A stretch of DNA of 64,000 nt, from contig CM060840.1 in the NCBI GenBank assembly GCA_030762175.1, positions 38,862,501-38,926,500 on the forward strand. Reading direction: 5' to 3'. The DNA comes from Metallyticus violacea. Lineage: Eukaryota > Arthropoda > Insecta > Mantodea > Metallyticidae. The notes below the pieces were generated by a model. It was not told where the DNA came from. It saw nothing but the letters and a program-made list of their open reading frames with translations, and did no database searches. Shown here piece after piece: positions 11,646 through 24,872 of this stretch (positions are counted from its first letter, which is position 1; each line of letters begins with the position of its first letter). The translations under genes were made by a program, and so were the position numbers.

Positions 11646-12560
11646 AGACAGATATTATATTTAAACTCAGGAAGTTTGCTTGAAGATACAAAAGAAAGCA
11701 TTACGTTTAGTAAAATTTGCTTCTTACTTAAGGCTCTCTGAAATCTGGTAATTCTTAATATCTAATTTTCTGTCTTTGAAATTAAGCAGCATATTTTCCG
11801 ACACTTTAATTACTTTTAAAATAGATTTACTCACTGCATATAGACGCCTAACTTTTTTATTCCCTGTACACTTTTTGCATGCAACAGAAAATTTCAATCA
11901 CAGAACACACAGCTATGACATAGAACAAGAATCTTCCAAATGTTTGTCTTTCACTAGTGTGGAAGAACAGTTTCTTCTGATTTGAGAAAAATGAGTTATA
12001 GATTATATTATCGTAGCTTGTTTGCAATGCCTTCTGTCAATAGGGTTTTCAGATTTAAGCAATATCCTAAGTAAAAAAATAAATAAATAAATTTTAATGT
12101 TTTTTTTAATTAGCAAAAATTACAATTTTTGGTCTATAATTAGAGATTCAATTGTAAATATCATGAGCTAATATGGAAGCTAAATATTTGTACAAAGTTT
12201 GATTGTAATTATTTATAATGTGCGAGTCATACATGATAAATATTTTAAAACAGTATGAAGGTAATTCTGAAATATCGCAGGCATTTTCATTTACACCAAG
12301 AATAGTTACAAACTTTTTTTCGCTTTTTCGTATTTAGAAAGGAACATTCCGAAACGCCGTGAATGTTTTATATGTGATTTCATTTATTGACAGTAATATG
12401 TTCCTAGTCCCCCAAAAGTCGGAGAAAAATATTTAAAAATAAAGAATATTTTTAAACTGACATGTTATATCTTCTTTGACACATTTAATTTTCCTTCCTT
12501 GAGAATTTTATTACAAATAGAGCACTGTGCGCTAAAGTCTAGACTGTTTTAAATGTGAAA
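11646..12560. other. Gene-free AT-rich stretch
   Basis: No supported gene. The 69-codon open frame at 11776-11985 has no motif and AT-driven composition. Confidence 0.5.
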
Positions 12561-12564
12561 GGGC

Positions 12565-12735
12565 ATCCACCAATTTGGCATGCATCCCACTGACATTGGC
12601 CATGAAGGAACAGAAATTGAGGAAAAAATGTGATATTTACCTAGAAGGCGAGAAAATCTCCCGAGAATACTTGCTCTTTTTCCTATAGGGAATCGAACTC
12701 ACTTGAGTTGAGGCTGTGAATGTCAAGCATTTTGA
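12565..12735 (-). mobile_element. tRNA-derived SINE, family S4, single copy
   Basis: On the minus strand a B-box-like GAGTTCGATTCCC near 12690 follows a degenerate tRNA-like head. The body contains GGGAGATTTTCTCGCCTTCTAGG. No second copy is present in the window, so the family boundary is approximate. Confidence 0.5.
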
Positions 12736-12884
12736 CTTAACTTGCTGTGTTTTGTTTGTATAGACCAAAATTTTAGCAAGTAGAGTTAACGTTTTGATAA
12801 AAATGGAACAACAATTTCTTTTTCTTCGAAAGTTTCAACGTAAACGAAAAAAGAGAAAACAGTAGTAATCATACAGTAATGTAG

Positions 12885-12909
12885 ATATATATATATATAT
12901 ATATATATT
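12885..12909. repeat. (AT)n microsatellite
   Basis: Uninterrupted AT dinucleotide run. Confidence 0.95.
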
Positions 12910-14744
12910 TAAAATAATTTGGAATAGTAATGTAAGTCAATGTGATTCAACATAGTTAAAATTCAGTAATTTAGGCTGAAAAAGTAATAAGGCCTACTTG
13001 ACCAAAAGCATCATGCATTGCAATTAAAGAAGATTGGTATATAATGCTGAGACGCTTACACTGCGACACTTGGAGGGCTGGTGAATAAAACGAGTATATA
13101 GACAATACATAATAAGAAAGTAGTTATTTTTCACCGATAGGCAATTCAAATGTGTAGTAAAACAGAAAATACATCCATTTCTGAAGGAATATTCAGCGAC
13201 ATAAATATTTTTTTTTAAATAGTTTATAAAATATGTTTTTAAGTTTCCAGTTGTACAAGTATTTTGGTTTTAAGAGTCATACTAACAAAACATATTCTGC
13301 ACTGATAAAACAAAAATATTTTCTCATTATTATTCTACTAATTTGTCTTGAAGTACATAAGCGACTCTGCGTTTTTTCTCCACAATGTTAGAACATTACA
13401 TTTCTTTTTGGAATTTTGTTTAAGCTTTCAGTATTATTGAGGTTTGTAATATGTAATTCATCAAAACAAACATGATTTTTTATTAATTGATACACGGTTT
13501 CATAAAATGTAGAGTTGTGCTTTAAATTTGCTGCTGAAAAACTATTCTTTTATGTTCATTTCATTATTATGTTACACTTTTCTATTTTTAATATGAACAT
13601 GTTTGCAACATCTGAAATATATCTTTTAGCTTGTCAATTTTAGAAATAAATGTACATGTCCTAACAATAAGCAGTTTATATACACGCGCACGAATATATA
13701 CCAGCAATTCTAATGTAGACAAAAATACATTTTAGAACTGAGGCTATCCACGTAACGTTTTAAGTAATTTCACTATTTATTTGAAGTGATTAAAAATGAT
13801 TTTCCCAAAATCAGGAGAGGTAACTAATACATTATTTTGAAACTTTAATTGTAATATATATTATTTTATTAACGATCTCTACGATAATATTTAAATGTAT
13901 TGTTACAATTCCTGTAATCTAAGGTTATAAATTGTCAAAGAAAAAAGATTTATCGCATAGGATTAATGATTATTCCCGTTGGAAGAGTGAAATGTGTACA
14001 AACCTTTACGAAACGAACCAGTTCATGAATTTAAATAATAGCACTACTGTATGAGCATTGTTGACAACAAGTAGCTGAAAATTAAGGGAGAAACAATACC
14101 AAAAAATTCAATTCCGGGGTTTTAGATGTAAAAACTATGAATACAAAGGGAAACGAAACATATATAACCCTAAAAAGACGAAACCTTAAAGCTCCGATAA
14201 TAAAAACAATGCTGCAGTATGTAATATATCCTCGCCCTATTTATTTTTCTTTCCTGCATATTCACAGTTCACTTTTTTTTTCCATCTGTTTACTGTTTTT
14301 AGTATTTTTCCTCTTCTTGGTCAATATATATTTATTAAAATCTGTTTGTGTTATGCGTTATTTGCCTGATTTTAAGATAATTTCTCTTTTTATAGGAATG
14401 CAAATACGCAACTGTATGTTAGAATTACCTGTACATCGAGTTCACTGAACTTTTCCGTAATTTCACTAGGATTTATTTATGCCTTAAACTGCATTCCGCC
14501 CGATTGAAAGGAAATAAAGAAACAAAAAGTTGCAATATCAAAGGCTGTTATAATATATATTCATTTAATTATGTTACTATCTCAAAACCAATAGTAATTA
14601 TTTTATTTCATTAGGAATCGTCGATGAAATATATAGGTACAATGCATATCCTTACATCATAAAATCCTCCACTATCATCCAGCTGCTGAAGAAAATATAA
14701 AGTAATATAATTTGGCGTACTTGCTCTATAGCTTACTTCATTTT
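12910..14744. other. Gene-free AT-rich stretch
   Basis: No motif or shared repeat. The 103-codon open frame at 14137-14448 is hydrophobic because of T-rich composition and lacks any family signature. Confidence 0.45.
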
Positions 14745-15026
14745 TCACTTGATTGGATTTATAGTAAGGAAAAGGAATTTCGGTACTTCTGCCTTGATCC
14801 ATGGCTGTCCGTTTGTGCCTATGCCCCTGGATGAGATGGAGACATCAGGCTGCCAGGATGCAGATGCCTGAGGCGCAGACGTAGATGGGGGCTTCTTAAC
14901 ATTTTTCCCCTGTGCTTTCACAACAGACGCCGGAATGGGGGTCCCAAACATTACTGCCTGAGCCACCCCGCTCGATTTCATTTTTCGTACTGTTGACCCC
15001 ACTTTTAGTAAACTTCTGCAAAATGT
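14745..15026 (-). CDS. Candidate internal or terminal exon of an unknown gene
   Basis: A minus-strand frame is open from a plausible 3' splice site (TTATACATTTTGCAG just above 15016) to a stop near 14745. GC and codon use rise sharply compared with the surroundings between 14800 and 15000. The predicted peptide is Ser/Pro/Ala/Lys-rich (for example AQAVMFGTPIPASVVKAQG and later SISSRGIGTNGQPW), as in disordered regions of nuclear or cytoskeletal proteins. No in-frame ATG precedes it, so it would be an internal or last exon. A GT donor is not obvious. I do not recognise the family; it could also be a processed pseudogene or element fragment. Confidence 0.35.
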   Translation of the reverse strand, partial: TFCRSLLKVGSTVRKMKSSGVAQAVMFGTPIPASVVKAQGKNVKKPPSTSAPQASASWQPDVSISSRGIGTNGQPWIKAEVPKFLFLTINPIK

Positions 15027-15899
15027 ATAATTTGGAATAAGTCCTGTCCAGTATTAAAGAGCTTTATGGTGGGGAAAAGGCAGAACGCAATGTAAAATCA
15101 CTCGCCTAGAAAATGAGGAAATAGTGAAGTATTCCTGGATCATTTTAATTTGTGATTAATCATTGTGCAGGCTCATAATACTTTGGTAGCTTGTGTGGCA
15201 ATGCTTCTACATGTCTTTTACCACGTTGTTTGCTTTTCTCCTAGACACCCCCCGCCCCCGTTTGAGAATTGTTGTCACAAAAGATTTATATTTTTGGAAT
15301 TTATTCATATGTCATTGTAGTTACATCTTTCTTATAGATAACAGATTATAATATGCTATCTCTGTCTGGAGCAGGGCAGGAGTTGTTTACTGTATAAAAA
15401 AACATAATCAAGTCTATGTATTTAGTTCAAAAACCTCTTCAAAGTTATTCACCTTGTCTTGAGTATACCAGCACTACTGCTTCCTTGAGTTTGGAGTTAT
15501 AGAGTGTAATAAATCATTCTTTCAAATAGCCTTCCTTTAACACGATTCCAATCCAACGGTATTTTTCGTTCATAAACATTTTCTTGAACTTTGTCTCTAA
15601 TTTCCACATTTTTGTTTATTAAGTATCGCTAATTCTGACTTGTGTCGGCTTCAACAAATATTTTTCATCAGGAAAATGTTTCAACTTCATACAATAAGCA
15701 GTACAAACAAATAGTTTTGTACATTTTAGCGTTATTTGTATTTTAATGTTTCCAAATAATTATATGATGTAGTATACAAAGCTAGGAAAAAAATCTCCAA
15801 AGTTTACACTGTACTGAATATAATAAAGCCTCAGAACTAACTAAGCATCAACAGACACAGAAACTATGAACGTATTTATTTTAAAGGTGATCAATGTGA

Positions 15900-16132
15900 A
15901 TGATTGAGGCTATGTTGGTAGCACTGTCGTTCACGCTCCATATCGACTGTAGCGCACGGTTGATTTCCTCTTGCACAGACAAGCAATCTCTTTAAATTAC
16001 GCATACCATGCACGGATAGATTTATCTGTCAATGTATCTCCCTATTCTGCTCGAAAGCGACCTGTGATTACCGACTTACTCGTACGTAGTTCCAGCTCAC
16101 AAAATGCCTTCTCCACTGCTGTGGGCATCATT
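15900..16132 (-). pseudogene. DUF4817-type helix-turn-helix transposon protein fossil
   Basis: The minus-strand translation from an ATG at 16132 reads AVEKAFCELELRTSKSVITG, RFRAE, stop, TLTDKSIRAWYA, stop, FKEIACLCKRKSTVR. This follows the common arthropod pattern 'kafcvlefartkSvi..qr.FR.k.gk.p..dkSIrrWykqFketGclckkKStGRP'. That domain is the N-terminal DNA-binding part of mariner/Tc-like element proteins. Two stops and a likely frameshift after KST make it a pseudogene. The following catalytic domain is absent. Confidence 0.7.
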
Positions 16133-16298
16133 TTTACAAAACACTGTCTGGTGCTCAAAAAATCGAACTATATTTATAAATGACAATTTAAATACAAATG
16201 TCCAAATTTTCTTCAATTGTTATGCCAGGTGCACCGATGTTTCGAAATTCCAGACATATTTTATTCAGTCTGTATTCAGTTCAGTTGATTCCCTGTTG

Positions 16299-16442
16299 TA
16301 TATTTACGGCACGAAAAAGAACCTCGTCTTAAAGAAAAGCCCCTGAGCAAAATTGTTCGGCTGTTTCACGCTCTGAATTGCATGGAACGCTGATGACCTG
16401 AGATATTAAAGAGCGTCCTTAAATAATCAAAATCAATCAATC
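16299..16442 (+). mobile_element. SINE family S2, 5'-truncated copy
   Basis: Begins at TTACGGCACGAAAAAGAAC, continues through GAGCAAAATTGTTCGG and GCTGATGACCTGAGAT, and ends in a (TCAA)n-like tail (AATCAATCAATC). It lacks the tRNA head present at 11380-11645. The tail shows that this SINE family ends in a short tandem repeat. Confidence 0.75.
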
Positions 16443-19049
16443 TAAAGATTCAAACACCTAGTTTGGTAGGAATGCAAATTGTCATTTTAAAATACTGCAG
16501 TTGATAAAATTTTGAACTTTTATCTTTTAGCCCCCTCAGTTAGTTTGTTTGCTATGGACATCGGCGGAATTTCCATAAAGAGGGACTAAAACATTTTTTG
16601 GACAAAATGTTACAACATTTTTGTTCAGTCAATATTTCATTACAACAGCCATTATAAATATTTAAACACTTGAGCTAGTTTTCCAATAAATTTATGTAAA
16701 ACTAATTTTCAAGAGTCCGGTAGTTAGGCATATGCCTTTTTTTTTTTTTTTTTTTAATCTGAATGGATATATTTAAGATAAAAATGAACATGTTTCCATA
16801 TATTTGGAGTTGGTAGGGACAGTTTTTATTTCGCCAATTTATTTATTATGTTTCAGCTTCTGTTGCCGATTTTAAAGTTTAAAACTTTTTTTTTTTGATT
16901 AGTTTATTTCCTTATGTATTTTCTGTGATTATTTACGTATTTTAAAAAGCGCATAAAGAATTTCAATGTATCCAAGTGAAAAAATTTATAAAAATTAAAT
17001 GGCATGCTCACCTCACAAAAATTGAGAATTTTGTTATATCTTTTTAATTTCTTTTCAAACAGTCAAAAACTTTCTCCTCAACCCATTCACTTAAGCTCTT
17101 TAAATAGCAGAACTTTCATTAGTGAAAGAAACGCACGATTATCTAGAGCATGCAAATACCAGGAAATAGAGAAGATGAGGAAAGTACTATAGTTTTGAAT
17201 AGTCCTGGCGAATGTCCTATATCGATCTGCGCGAAACAATTATGGGAAAATTGGGAGTGGGAGGTAACTTCTCAACTGCATAAATGTAACAAACAATAGC
17301 AAGCGAGAAAGATCAGAGCGATACAGCTGTGTAACATACAGTCCCTACAATGTTCAGTACGGAAGCAAGAGAGATAATAGCCCTGATTCCTCTATAAAAG
17401 CATAAACAGAAAATGAACTTGACTAGAAACCACCACCATCTTTAGCTCATTCGTCAGTACTATTCAAAGGGAGGTTACGTTGTCTTGATTAATATTTCCA
17501 TGATATCTTGAAAGGTGAATGATCTCTTGGAACTGATATGTAACCTTTCTGATAGCTTGTTTTAAATATGCTCCGATCATGTCAGTGTAAGTAGAATGTT
17601 TTTTTTTTTTTCCTCAAGATGAAAAATGTTTTTCGTAATAAGTAACTATCAATGACAGTTTATACCTTGAAATAATATTGTATATAATAATAAAATTCGT
17701 GTTGTTTGTAACCAAGAAAAGTAAGCTTAAGTAATTTATTTGTGCCATAAAGAATTTAATAAGTATTATAAATTCTTATTTTCGTTAATAATGAGTGATA
17801 TTACTCTCTGTTTTCACTTTTAATAAATGCCTATTTTATTATATTACTGCCTATTTTCTGAATTTTAAGCGTCTTTTTACCTGCTTATTTTAACCAAAAT
17901 AAATGCCTCAACTTCCGGGTTCTGCTAATTATGTATGTCAAATATTAATACATTCATTGAAGGTATCGTGAATCTATTAAATTATTATTCTCATATTATA
18001 CGAGTATATAAGTTTCAATTGAAGTATTTGCATTACATGGCTTTCACACGTAATATAGACTATTGTTTGGCCATTATTAATTTTTATTCTTTGGTATTAT
18101 ATAATCAAGGGAGAGTTGCACCGGTTAATATGATGTTGGATATTATTAATTATCTATATAAAACCGTCTGTTCTCTATGTAGAAAGTATAGGCATGTGTG
18201 GAGGTGTTATTTAAGTTATCCTAATAACGTAGACAGTTTTTATTCGCACTAAGGTCTAAAAGTTATACGACTACCTACATGGTATACTGCCAGTAACCTG
18301 ACTAGATTACACCACCCAGCCTGACATTAGAGCTGCCCTACGGTCAAGCGTAACACGCGAGTTAGCATAAACTATATGCTATGCTGTGACTGTTATCTGA
18401 CACTACCCTGCAAGACTAAAGAATCTTTGAAGAACCAACAAACGTAGGCCTTTGAAATTAAACTTAATGTTGTATTAAGAAGAGTGTTTCTAGTGTTCAT
18501 CGTTTTACAAACACAGACATTTAAGCTGATTGTTTTGTCTATCACACAGAATATTTCAAAGAAAATTGACTAAATTTTACATTTTTTTTAAATAGCTAAT
18601 GAATTTAACTCGTTTTAAAATATTATTCTCATTTTAGATTATTGTGTATGTTTGCACATAAATATAACCTTTGTACCATTTTTATTGGTTTGTTCGAATT
18701 CACTAAATTATAACTTTACTTATTACAAGAAATTTTATTCATTTTACATTATATAACACGTCTTCTATTAATATTACCACTTATTTGTAATAACGTTTTA
18801 ATTATGAAATTAAGCGACTACTCTTAAGGAAAATCTCAAACCCATATAGGTGAAGAAGCTGAAAAATGCCTGTAACTTTCTTTTAAAAACGTTCTTTATT
18901 CAGGTTTCTCAAATAAATATCTAAACGAAATAAAACATGTATTGTTAAAATGACGAATTCTGCATAGTCATGTTTAAGAACTATATTTTAACGTATATGA
19001 GGACTAAAATTCAAAAATCCTAAAATTGTTTACATTTTGAGGGAAAAAC
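16443..19049. other. Gene-free AT-rich stretch
   Basis: Contains a poly-T run at 16738-16756 and T-rich tracts near 16885 and 17600. The 105-codon open frame at 17935-18252 has no recognisable motif. Slightly more GC is present near 17200-17450 and 18250-18430 without a supported gene. Confidence 0.45.
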
Positions 19050-19153
19050 AGGAACATTTTAAACTTAAACGTACTTTATTTAAATTAAGAAGCAATGAAA
19101 TGCTTCTTTCAGCTACAGAAATGTACCTAAGTAATATTCACCAGCCGCCACTG
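19050..19153 (-). mobile_element. hAT-like terminal sequence, inverted
   Basis: Read on the minus strand the terminus is CAGTGGCGGCTGGTGAATA, again a hAT-type end. The element would extend leftwards from 19153. No matching left terminus with an 8-bp duplication was found. The inner boundary given here is arbitrary. Confidence 0.35.
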
Positions 19154-20170
19154 CCGCCTTTCTATTTTTGTTAACAAGACATCATCTGGCATTTCTTCAT
19201 ATGAGCAAACCCGGCTATTTTCTTTTCAGTTAAACACCCTTAAGATGATAAAGACGTAGTTTTGTGTTAGAGAAAAGAAGATGATGCATTCCATTTAACT
19301 TTTCATCTCCCTTCAACCTACCTTTACCTCCGACACACCTTCCTACATAGGACGGAGACGGAAAACTGTTGATAATCAAATACGATAGAGAAGGGCGGAC
19401 TAGGCTTGAATATTAGTTATTACAGCTCGGAGCGTAAAAGTTTCCCTTCCACTTCATGAGCAGCCCAATTGTTATAGAGACAGGTGAGAGAAGAAACAGG
19501 ATTTCAAACACGCGAAGTTTTTAAATTACTGCTAAGGAAGAAACTGTTTGGGTAGCTACTGTTGGTTTATATGATTATACGTTACGCAACGTGACTGAAT
19601 CCAGTTTTCGGAGCCATAATAGGGTTTTAAATTTACTTCAACAAGATCACCGCTATAAAAAATGTAGGGTTACCTAACCAATATATAATGAGTGCTCAGT
19701 TAATTTAAGAGTGGAATTTCGAGGAATAATTTTTATACCTACTAACTAAGGCATGTATGTTGACCTAAGCTATTATTGCTATATTGTTGAGACATTATAC
19801 AGCAATTATTCTGTGATAACGTACTAAATGCTATTTTAATTATGTGGATGTGTACGTGTATAATTTGCTTGTCTGATGTAGTAGCATATCAGTGATTCAG
19901 TGCTGGTTTACCCTATACATCTTGTATAGGATGTTCTCAATGGAGAAATAACTAAAGCTTAGAGTTACAACCACACAGTTCCTTGTCAAGCAAGGGTTGG
20001 TAAGGTGAATCAGCTAAGAAATATTGCAGGTACATCCTGGTGTTCAACTAGAATCTTTGGTTCATCATGCTGTACCATTGAGTTACCACATATTTTTGAT
20101 ATCTCGAAAGTTATCTCATTGAAGGAGATTTAAGTTCCAATATTAGAATATATGTGAGCACTGGTACATT

Positions 20171-21512
20171 CCAGGGCTCTATTTCCCAAAAATATGGTTT
20201 AATACATTACAAGTACATTACTACAAGATCTTGTAAAGTATGGAATTGTGACTTACTGTTCCATAAAAGGACATATAACACTTGTAATGTATTAGTAAAG
20301 AGTTACAAGTGACTTTATAAAAGAACAAGATGGAGGAATAGCTATTTGCCATAAGTTGTCATATTCTTTCAATCAGGTTATTGTCTACTCCTTAGTAAAA
20401 AATTCGTATGTTTTTATGCACAAAAACATGGGTGATTAGCACTCCTGCTGCATTGGACTGATATTTTTTCTCAGAAATAATGACAATTTCAATACTTTAT
20501 TTAGGTTTCATCAATATTTTTAGGGTAATATTCTGCTTTGAGATGATGGTTGTATATGTTCAGCTATATCGCAGCATCGATTCCAATCGAGAGATGGTAG
20601 AAAAATTTAGCCCCCCGATTGCGCCCAATCAATTATATATTCATGTTTTTTTATTGTCGTTTTGGATACATTGGTCTTCTTGCGAATTTTGCAGATTGTA
20701 AACTGAATACTACAGGGATAAACTGAATTAACAATGACAGTGCAAATGCGCTCGTAGTCCTTGGCACCTTAAATGTCTGGCCCTCACTTTCTCAGAGCAA
20801 GGAAAACTCCACAAAAAACCTTACCCAGACAACATGATCTGATGGGGATTTGAACCCAGTACCTCCGAATTAGTAGTCACAAATGCTTTCACTAGACCTC
20901 GGAAATGGTCGATCATTTGTTTGCTTATCAGTCCATTTGATCATTTATATACGTTCGTTTATATTGTTTGGCAATCATATTTTTACTATAAGCAAAATCT
21001 GTAAAGGACCAGGTAAATTATCTGTAAATTATTTTCGTGGCATTTACCAAGAAACATTAAAAAGGAATGGAATATTCATTTGAAACACATGCTAATATCA
21101 TTCATAAGTCGTGCTTTAATTGAACTTAATCTAGAATTTCCATTGTATTAAAAATTGAATTGTTTTTGCTTTGCCTGCTCTCTTCATCAATACTTTACAT
21201 ATTTAGGTTAACTAATTCCTTAAATTATTAAAAAATGCATTGACATTTGAAGTTATATCAATACACTATATACACTTATTATACACTTATAGGTAGTGAT
21301 ACCTATACAAGTTACAAGAGCGTGACTAATATTTATGCTTATACTTCTGTGAAACAAAAGAAAAATCACTGGTACATTTCAAAGTAATACGTTGTAAATT
21401 ACAAGGGTAGGTGATTAAATAATTTGTAGAACAGTATTGCACTGATAACTACAAGTTACAAGTTCATATAATTGCAATGTGTTAGATCATATTTTTGTGG
21501 GACAGAGCCTAG
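20171..21512. mobile_element. Non-autonomous DNA transposon with Harbinger-like inverted termini
   Basis: The left end reads AGGGCTCTATTTCCCAAAAA and the right end, inverted, reads AGGCTCTGTCCCACAAAAAT. Both continue into ATATG. GGCTCTxTxCCxxAAA ends resemble PIF/Harbinger termini. Both subterminal regions carry many ACAAGT/ACTTGT motifs in both orientations, possible transposase-binding repeats. Length is about 1.34 kb and no transposase is encoded. A SINE (S3) has inserted inside. The flanking trinucleotides are CAG and TAG, compatible with a decayed 3-bp target duplication but not proof. Confidence 0.55.
20750..20905 (-). mobile_element. SINE family S3, longer copy nested in the Harbinger-like element
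   Basis: The minus strand reads a tRNA-like head GAGGTCTAGTGAAAGCATTT, then GACTACTAATTCGGAGG and a B-box-like GGGTTCAAATCCCC. The body includes TGGAGTTTTCCTTGCTC. The head shares GACTACTAATTCGGAGGT with the copy at 26838-26942. Its position inside the 20171-21512 element shows it inserted later. Confidence 0.75.
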
Positions 21513-23639
21513 AATCGTTAGGACAAACTTAAAATCCACTTTGGAGTCCCTGCCGATCTTCAATTTCTTCTAATTTACTTTACCAAGTCTTGCTTACATG
21601 CCTTAGTTAACTTCGTGATTTAAGTCATAACATTTGTACTTAAACAGCATTAAATAAAGGCAATGACTGCGCCATCTCCAGGGGCCTCTGTTTTATTTAT
21701 CTATAAGCTTGTATCGGACTTTATTTATAAACTTTTCCCGCCAACACCATACTCGACAATTCCCGTACTTCTAATTTTACTTCTCAAAACGCGTACTCAA
21801 TATTTTTATAGAGAAAACTGCAATTTTTTACTCCTTTGGCTAATCGCGCATTGTATCGGTAAAAAGAAGTTCGGTCAACGCAATGTTCCTGATTTTATTG
21901 CTAATGATCACGTTGAAAAATGTTAAATTGTTGTGAATTTATTTTTTGTTTATTTTTTTCTTTTGCGTTCAAGATTAGCGTTTATTTCTGAAGATTTTCC
22001 TCGTGTTTTTTATTTTGCACTAAACCAGTAGATGCGAATTTGTGCACAATACCGTGAATTGAGTACCTGAAAAAGGTAATTGATCAGGAAAGTTCTAAAT
22101 TCCAGCTGATTCATATTTAAAATAACGCCTACACACAAAAATGCATTACTCTCGAGTTAAATGCTAAGCATCTTCGGGAACGAATGTATACTGCCGTGAG
22201 ATCGTAAAGAAAACGGTTTTAGAAAGAGACGTTCAACAACGCAACAAAGGGGTGAAGTGGCATTGAAGTACAAGTAACGCCTAGTGCAGTACTAGTAACC
22301 AAGATATAAAACACTGCATGAAAGGACAAGTTTTATAACTAAAGCCTTGCAACTCTATTATAATTTTCGTATTACAAAGTATGGAAACACTATCATGGGG
22401 GAAACAAAATTACAGATTCACAGCATATTTATTAATTTGATATCTTTATTATATTCCTTCTAAAATTGGACAACACGTGCATATATTTATTATTTATTTG
22501 ACTCTGGATTTCCAGTCCCCCCTCTTCTTACAATGACAATCTACCCATGTCTTTTTCGGCAATCTTATTTTCTACACTCATTTTATATGACCAAACTACG
22601 TTTTTGCTTTATTTTAATAGACTACCAGCGTAGTTTCACTTGAATTTTGTTTAATATTGTTACTTAGTATTTAATATTTATTTGAAATTTCTGTTAAACG
22701 GCAGCATTAGTGGAATAAAAATTCGCCATTTGTTATTTCATTTTTACTATCGTAATTAAGTAATATATGATTTCTTTCTATAGATGTTTTATTCAAAACT
22801 TTTTAGTTCCGCTAATCCCCTTAATTTTATTTTTATGTTATATTAGTGATTTACATTTTTTATTAATTTAACTCGAATGTATATATTCACTGCAATAATT
22901 GATTATTTTCTTCCTTTACCAAGAAAAATATTTTAAGACTCTTATATATTGCTTTCACAATTAATATTTTAATCCAATGTTTTGCATTTTTCTGTAAATG
23001 TTATCACATACTTCATGAATTCATAATTGTCCGCCAATATCAGCAAGTGACTGTAAATATGTGATGTCATCTGTTAAAACAATCTGAGGTTTCGAATTAT
23101 AAAAGAATGGGACATTAAATAAATATATTGAACCACAACAATCAAGCTATAATATAAAATTCGATCACAAACTACGAAATAATATTTTTAAATTATACAA
23201 ACAAGGTAAACAATTACTTTGAAATATCTGCAGAAAAGGCAAATAACTGACGTTCCGAGGAAAATGACGTTTTAGATATGTATGAAACAAAATTTAGTGT
23301 AAGTGAAATATTTAAAGTGCTTTGGCATTAACATATCGTTTGAACTCATTTTAGCAAATATATCAACACAATTTCTTCAAATCGTTTCAAAACATGATAA
23401 AAGCATTAAATGGGGGAAAAACTTCTTTTGAGGAATAAATGTTTTAATAGGACTGAAACGTTTTCGATGTAAATAGTAATAACAAAAATAAACTGTACAA
23501 GTCCCTATGTATACGGGAACTGCAATATTAACCCTGAATTAAAGGTCTCAGAGAGTAAACTTAACTAAATTATAAAAACATTAGCAGTGATCTTTATAAA
23601 AGTGAAGCATGAATATTAATGAAACAAATTATAAGGAAA
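21513..23639. other. Gene-free AT-rich stretch
   Basis: The 87-codon open frame at 21663-21926 has no family motif. The minus-strand GGAGATGGCGCAGTCA near 21662-21677 contains a CTCF-like core (AGATGGCGC), which may be coincidence. Confidence 0.4.
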
Positions 23640-23720
23640 GAGGCAACAGAAATGAGAGCAGCTGCATCTAGATAACACATTATAAGATAACAGTTTAATA
23701 TCCACAACAACTCGGAAGCA
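23640..23720 (-). pseudogene. Possible very old PLE-A GIY-YIG fragment
   Basis: The minus-strand frame reads WILNCYLIMCYLDAAALISV. Its spacing resembles VYMLSCKLCKAFYIGLTSTV of the intact PLE-A protein, and the DNA resembles the old PLE-A copy near 26680 (TTAAACTG followed by ATAATGTGTTAT). The match is short, so confidence is low. Confidence 0.2.
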
Positions 23721-23927
23721 ATGCAGTAGCTTAGAGAGACTTGACGGAACATGAGGAATGATGAGATAATCGTATAGTTATCTAGGACTGTAAAGATATA
23801 TTGCAAAATGGAAGATTATTGTTTATAGAACACTTGATGACTGCCGTTTTTAATACAAAGAAGAGATTGTATCAAATGTAAATAGAAAACGAAAGTTTAC
23901 CCCTCAAAAGTAACAAAGAGGAAATGG

Positions 23928-23938
23928 GGGGGGGGGGC
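23928..23938. repeat. Poly-G run
   Basis: An uninterrupted G homopolymer in otherwise AT-rich DNA. Confidence 0.9.
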
Positions 23939-24828
23939 TGATACAAAACTTTTCAAGTGATTCATGTTTAAATAAAAAGAGTAAGGCAAACGATTTTTAA
24001 CGAGTTATTTCGAGTCAAGTGCTTATGTGTGTGGTATTAGAGGTGTGAAGAGTAACAGGGGCTGAATATTGCAATTTTTGCAAATTAATTTTTAAGACTG
24101 TAGTATAGAACAGAACAATCCAAGTATTGGACAATTGCATGCAATTGTGTATCGAGCGGATATGCCGCTAGCTGAGGATTAAAATATTTCTTCATTTTAG
24201 ATAATGCAGTCAAACTCTTAATTCCATGATTACTTCAGTATAAAAACCCTTAAAAATTCATTATTGTAAAAGATGGTATATAAGAATTTAAGTGATGAGC
24301 ATTTCCTCAGTGTGAATCCTTGACTGTTTGTATCTGACGGGATGGTTCATTGAAACTTAAACATCAGGAATTTTTGTTCAAATTGTGATTGAACATAGCT
24401 AATTGACTCTCTCAATATTATGAAAACATGTGCAGATTTCCTTTACTTCCGCAATATAGTAATCGCTGATTACTAACTGGAGTTACCTTTCTTGCTAAAC
24501 ATTCGGCAGTAGCCTTTGTAGACCGTATTAATCAACATTTGCTCCCGCAACTGAACTGAATTGCGGTTCAGTTTGTATGCGTTTGAGATGCTTATGTGCT
24601 TGAGTTTAAGTTTCAGAACCATATGATGGCGAAAAAGTTCGTCACGCAGTAGTTGCGTGAACTAAGATCGATTTTTTCAGCAGGTTGAATATTTTAAAAA
24701 TAAGTTTCAAGTTCAAATTATGGTGTTATTAATTGATGAAATAAAATAATTTATGGTGTTACTGTGTGGTATTAGGGAAACAAAATTAGAATTCTTGCTA
24801 TCTATAAATATCACCAAAGAGAACCCAC
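23939..24828. other. Gene-free AT-rich stretch
   Basis: No open frame of note, RNA gene or repeat recognised. Confidence 0.5.
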
Positions 24829-24838
24829 ATTATTATTA

Positions 24839-24872
<34 letters not shown>

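Noticed and set aside
17935..18252. 105-codon open frame as a gene
   Set aside because: AT-driven amino-acid composition, no motif and no splice or promoter context.
10581..19153. A single 8.6-kb hAT element bounded by CAGTGGCGGCT and AGCCGCCACTG
   Set aside because: The 8-bp flanks (TCCCCCTC and CCGCCTTT) do not match, and no hAT transposase is recognisable inside. Treated as two separate ends.
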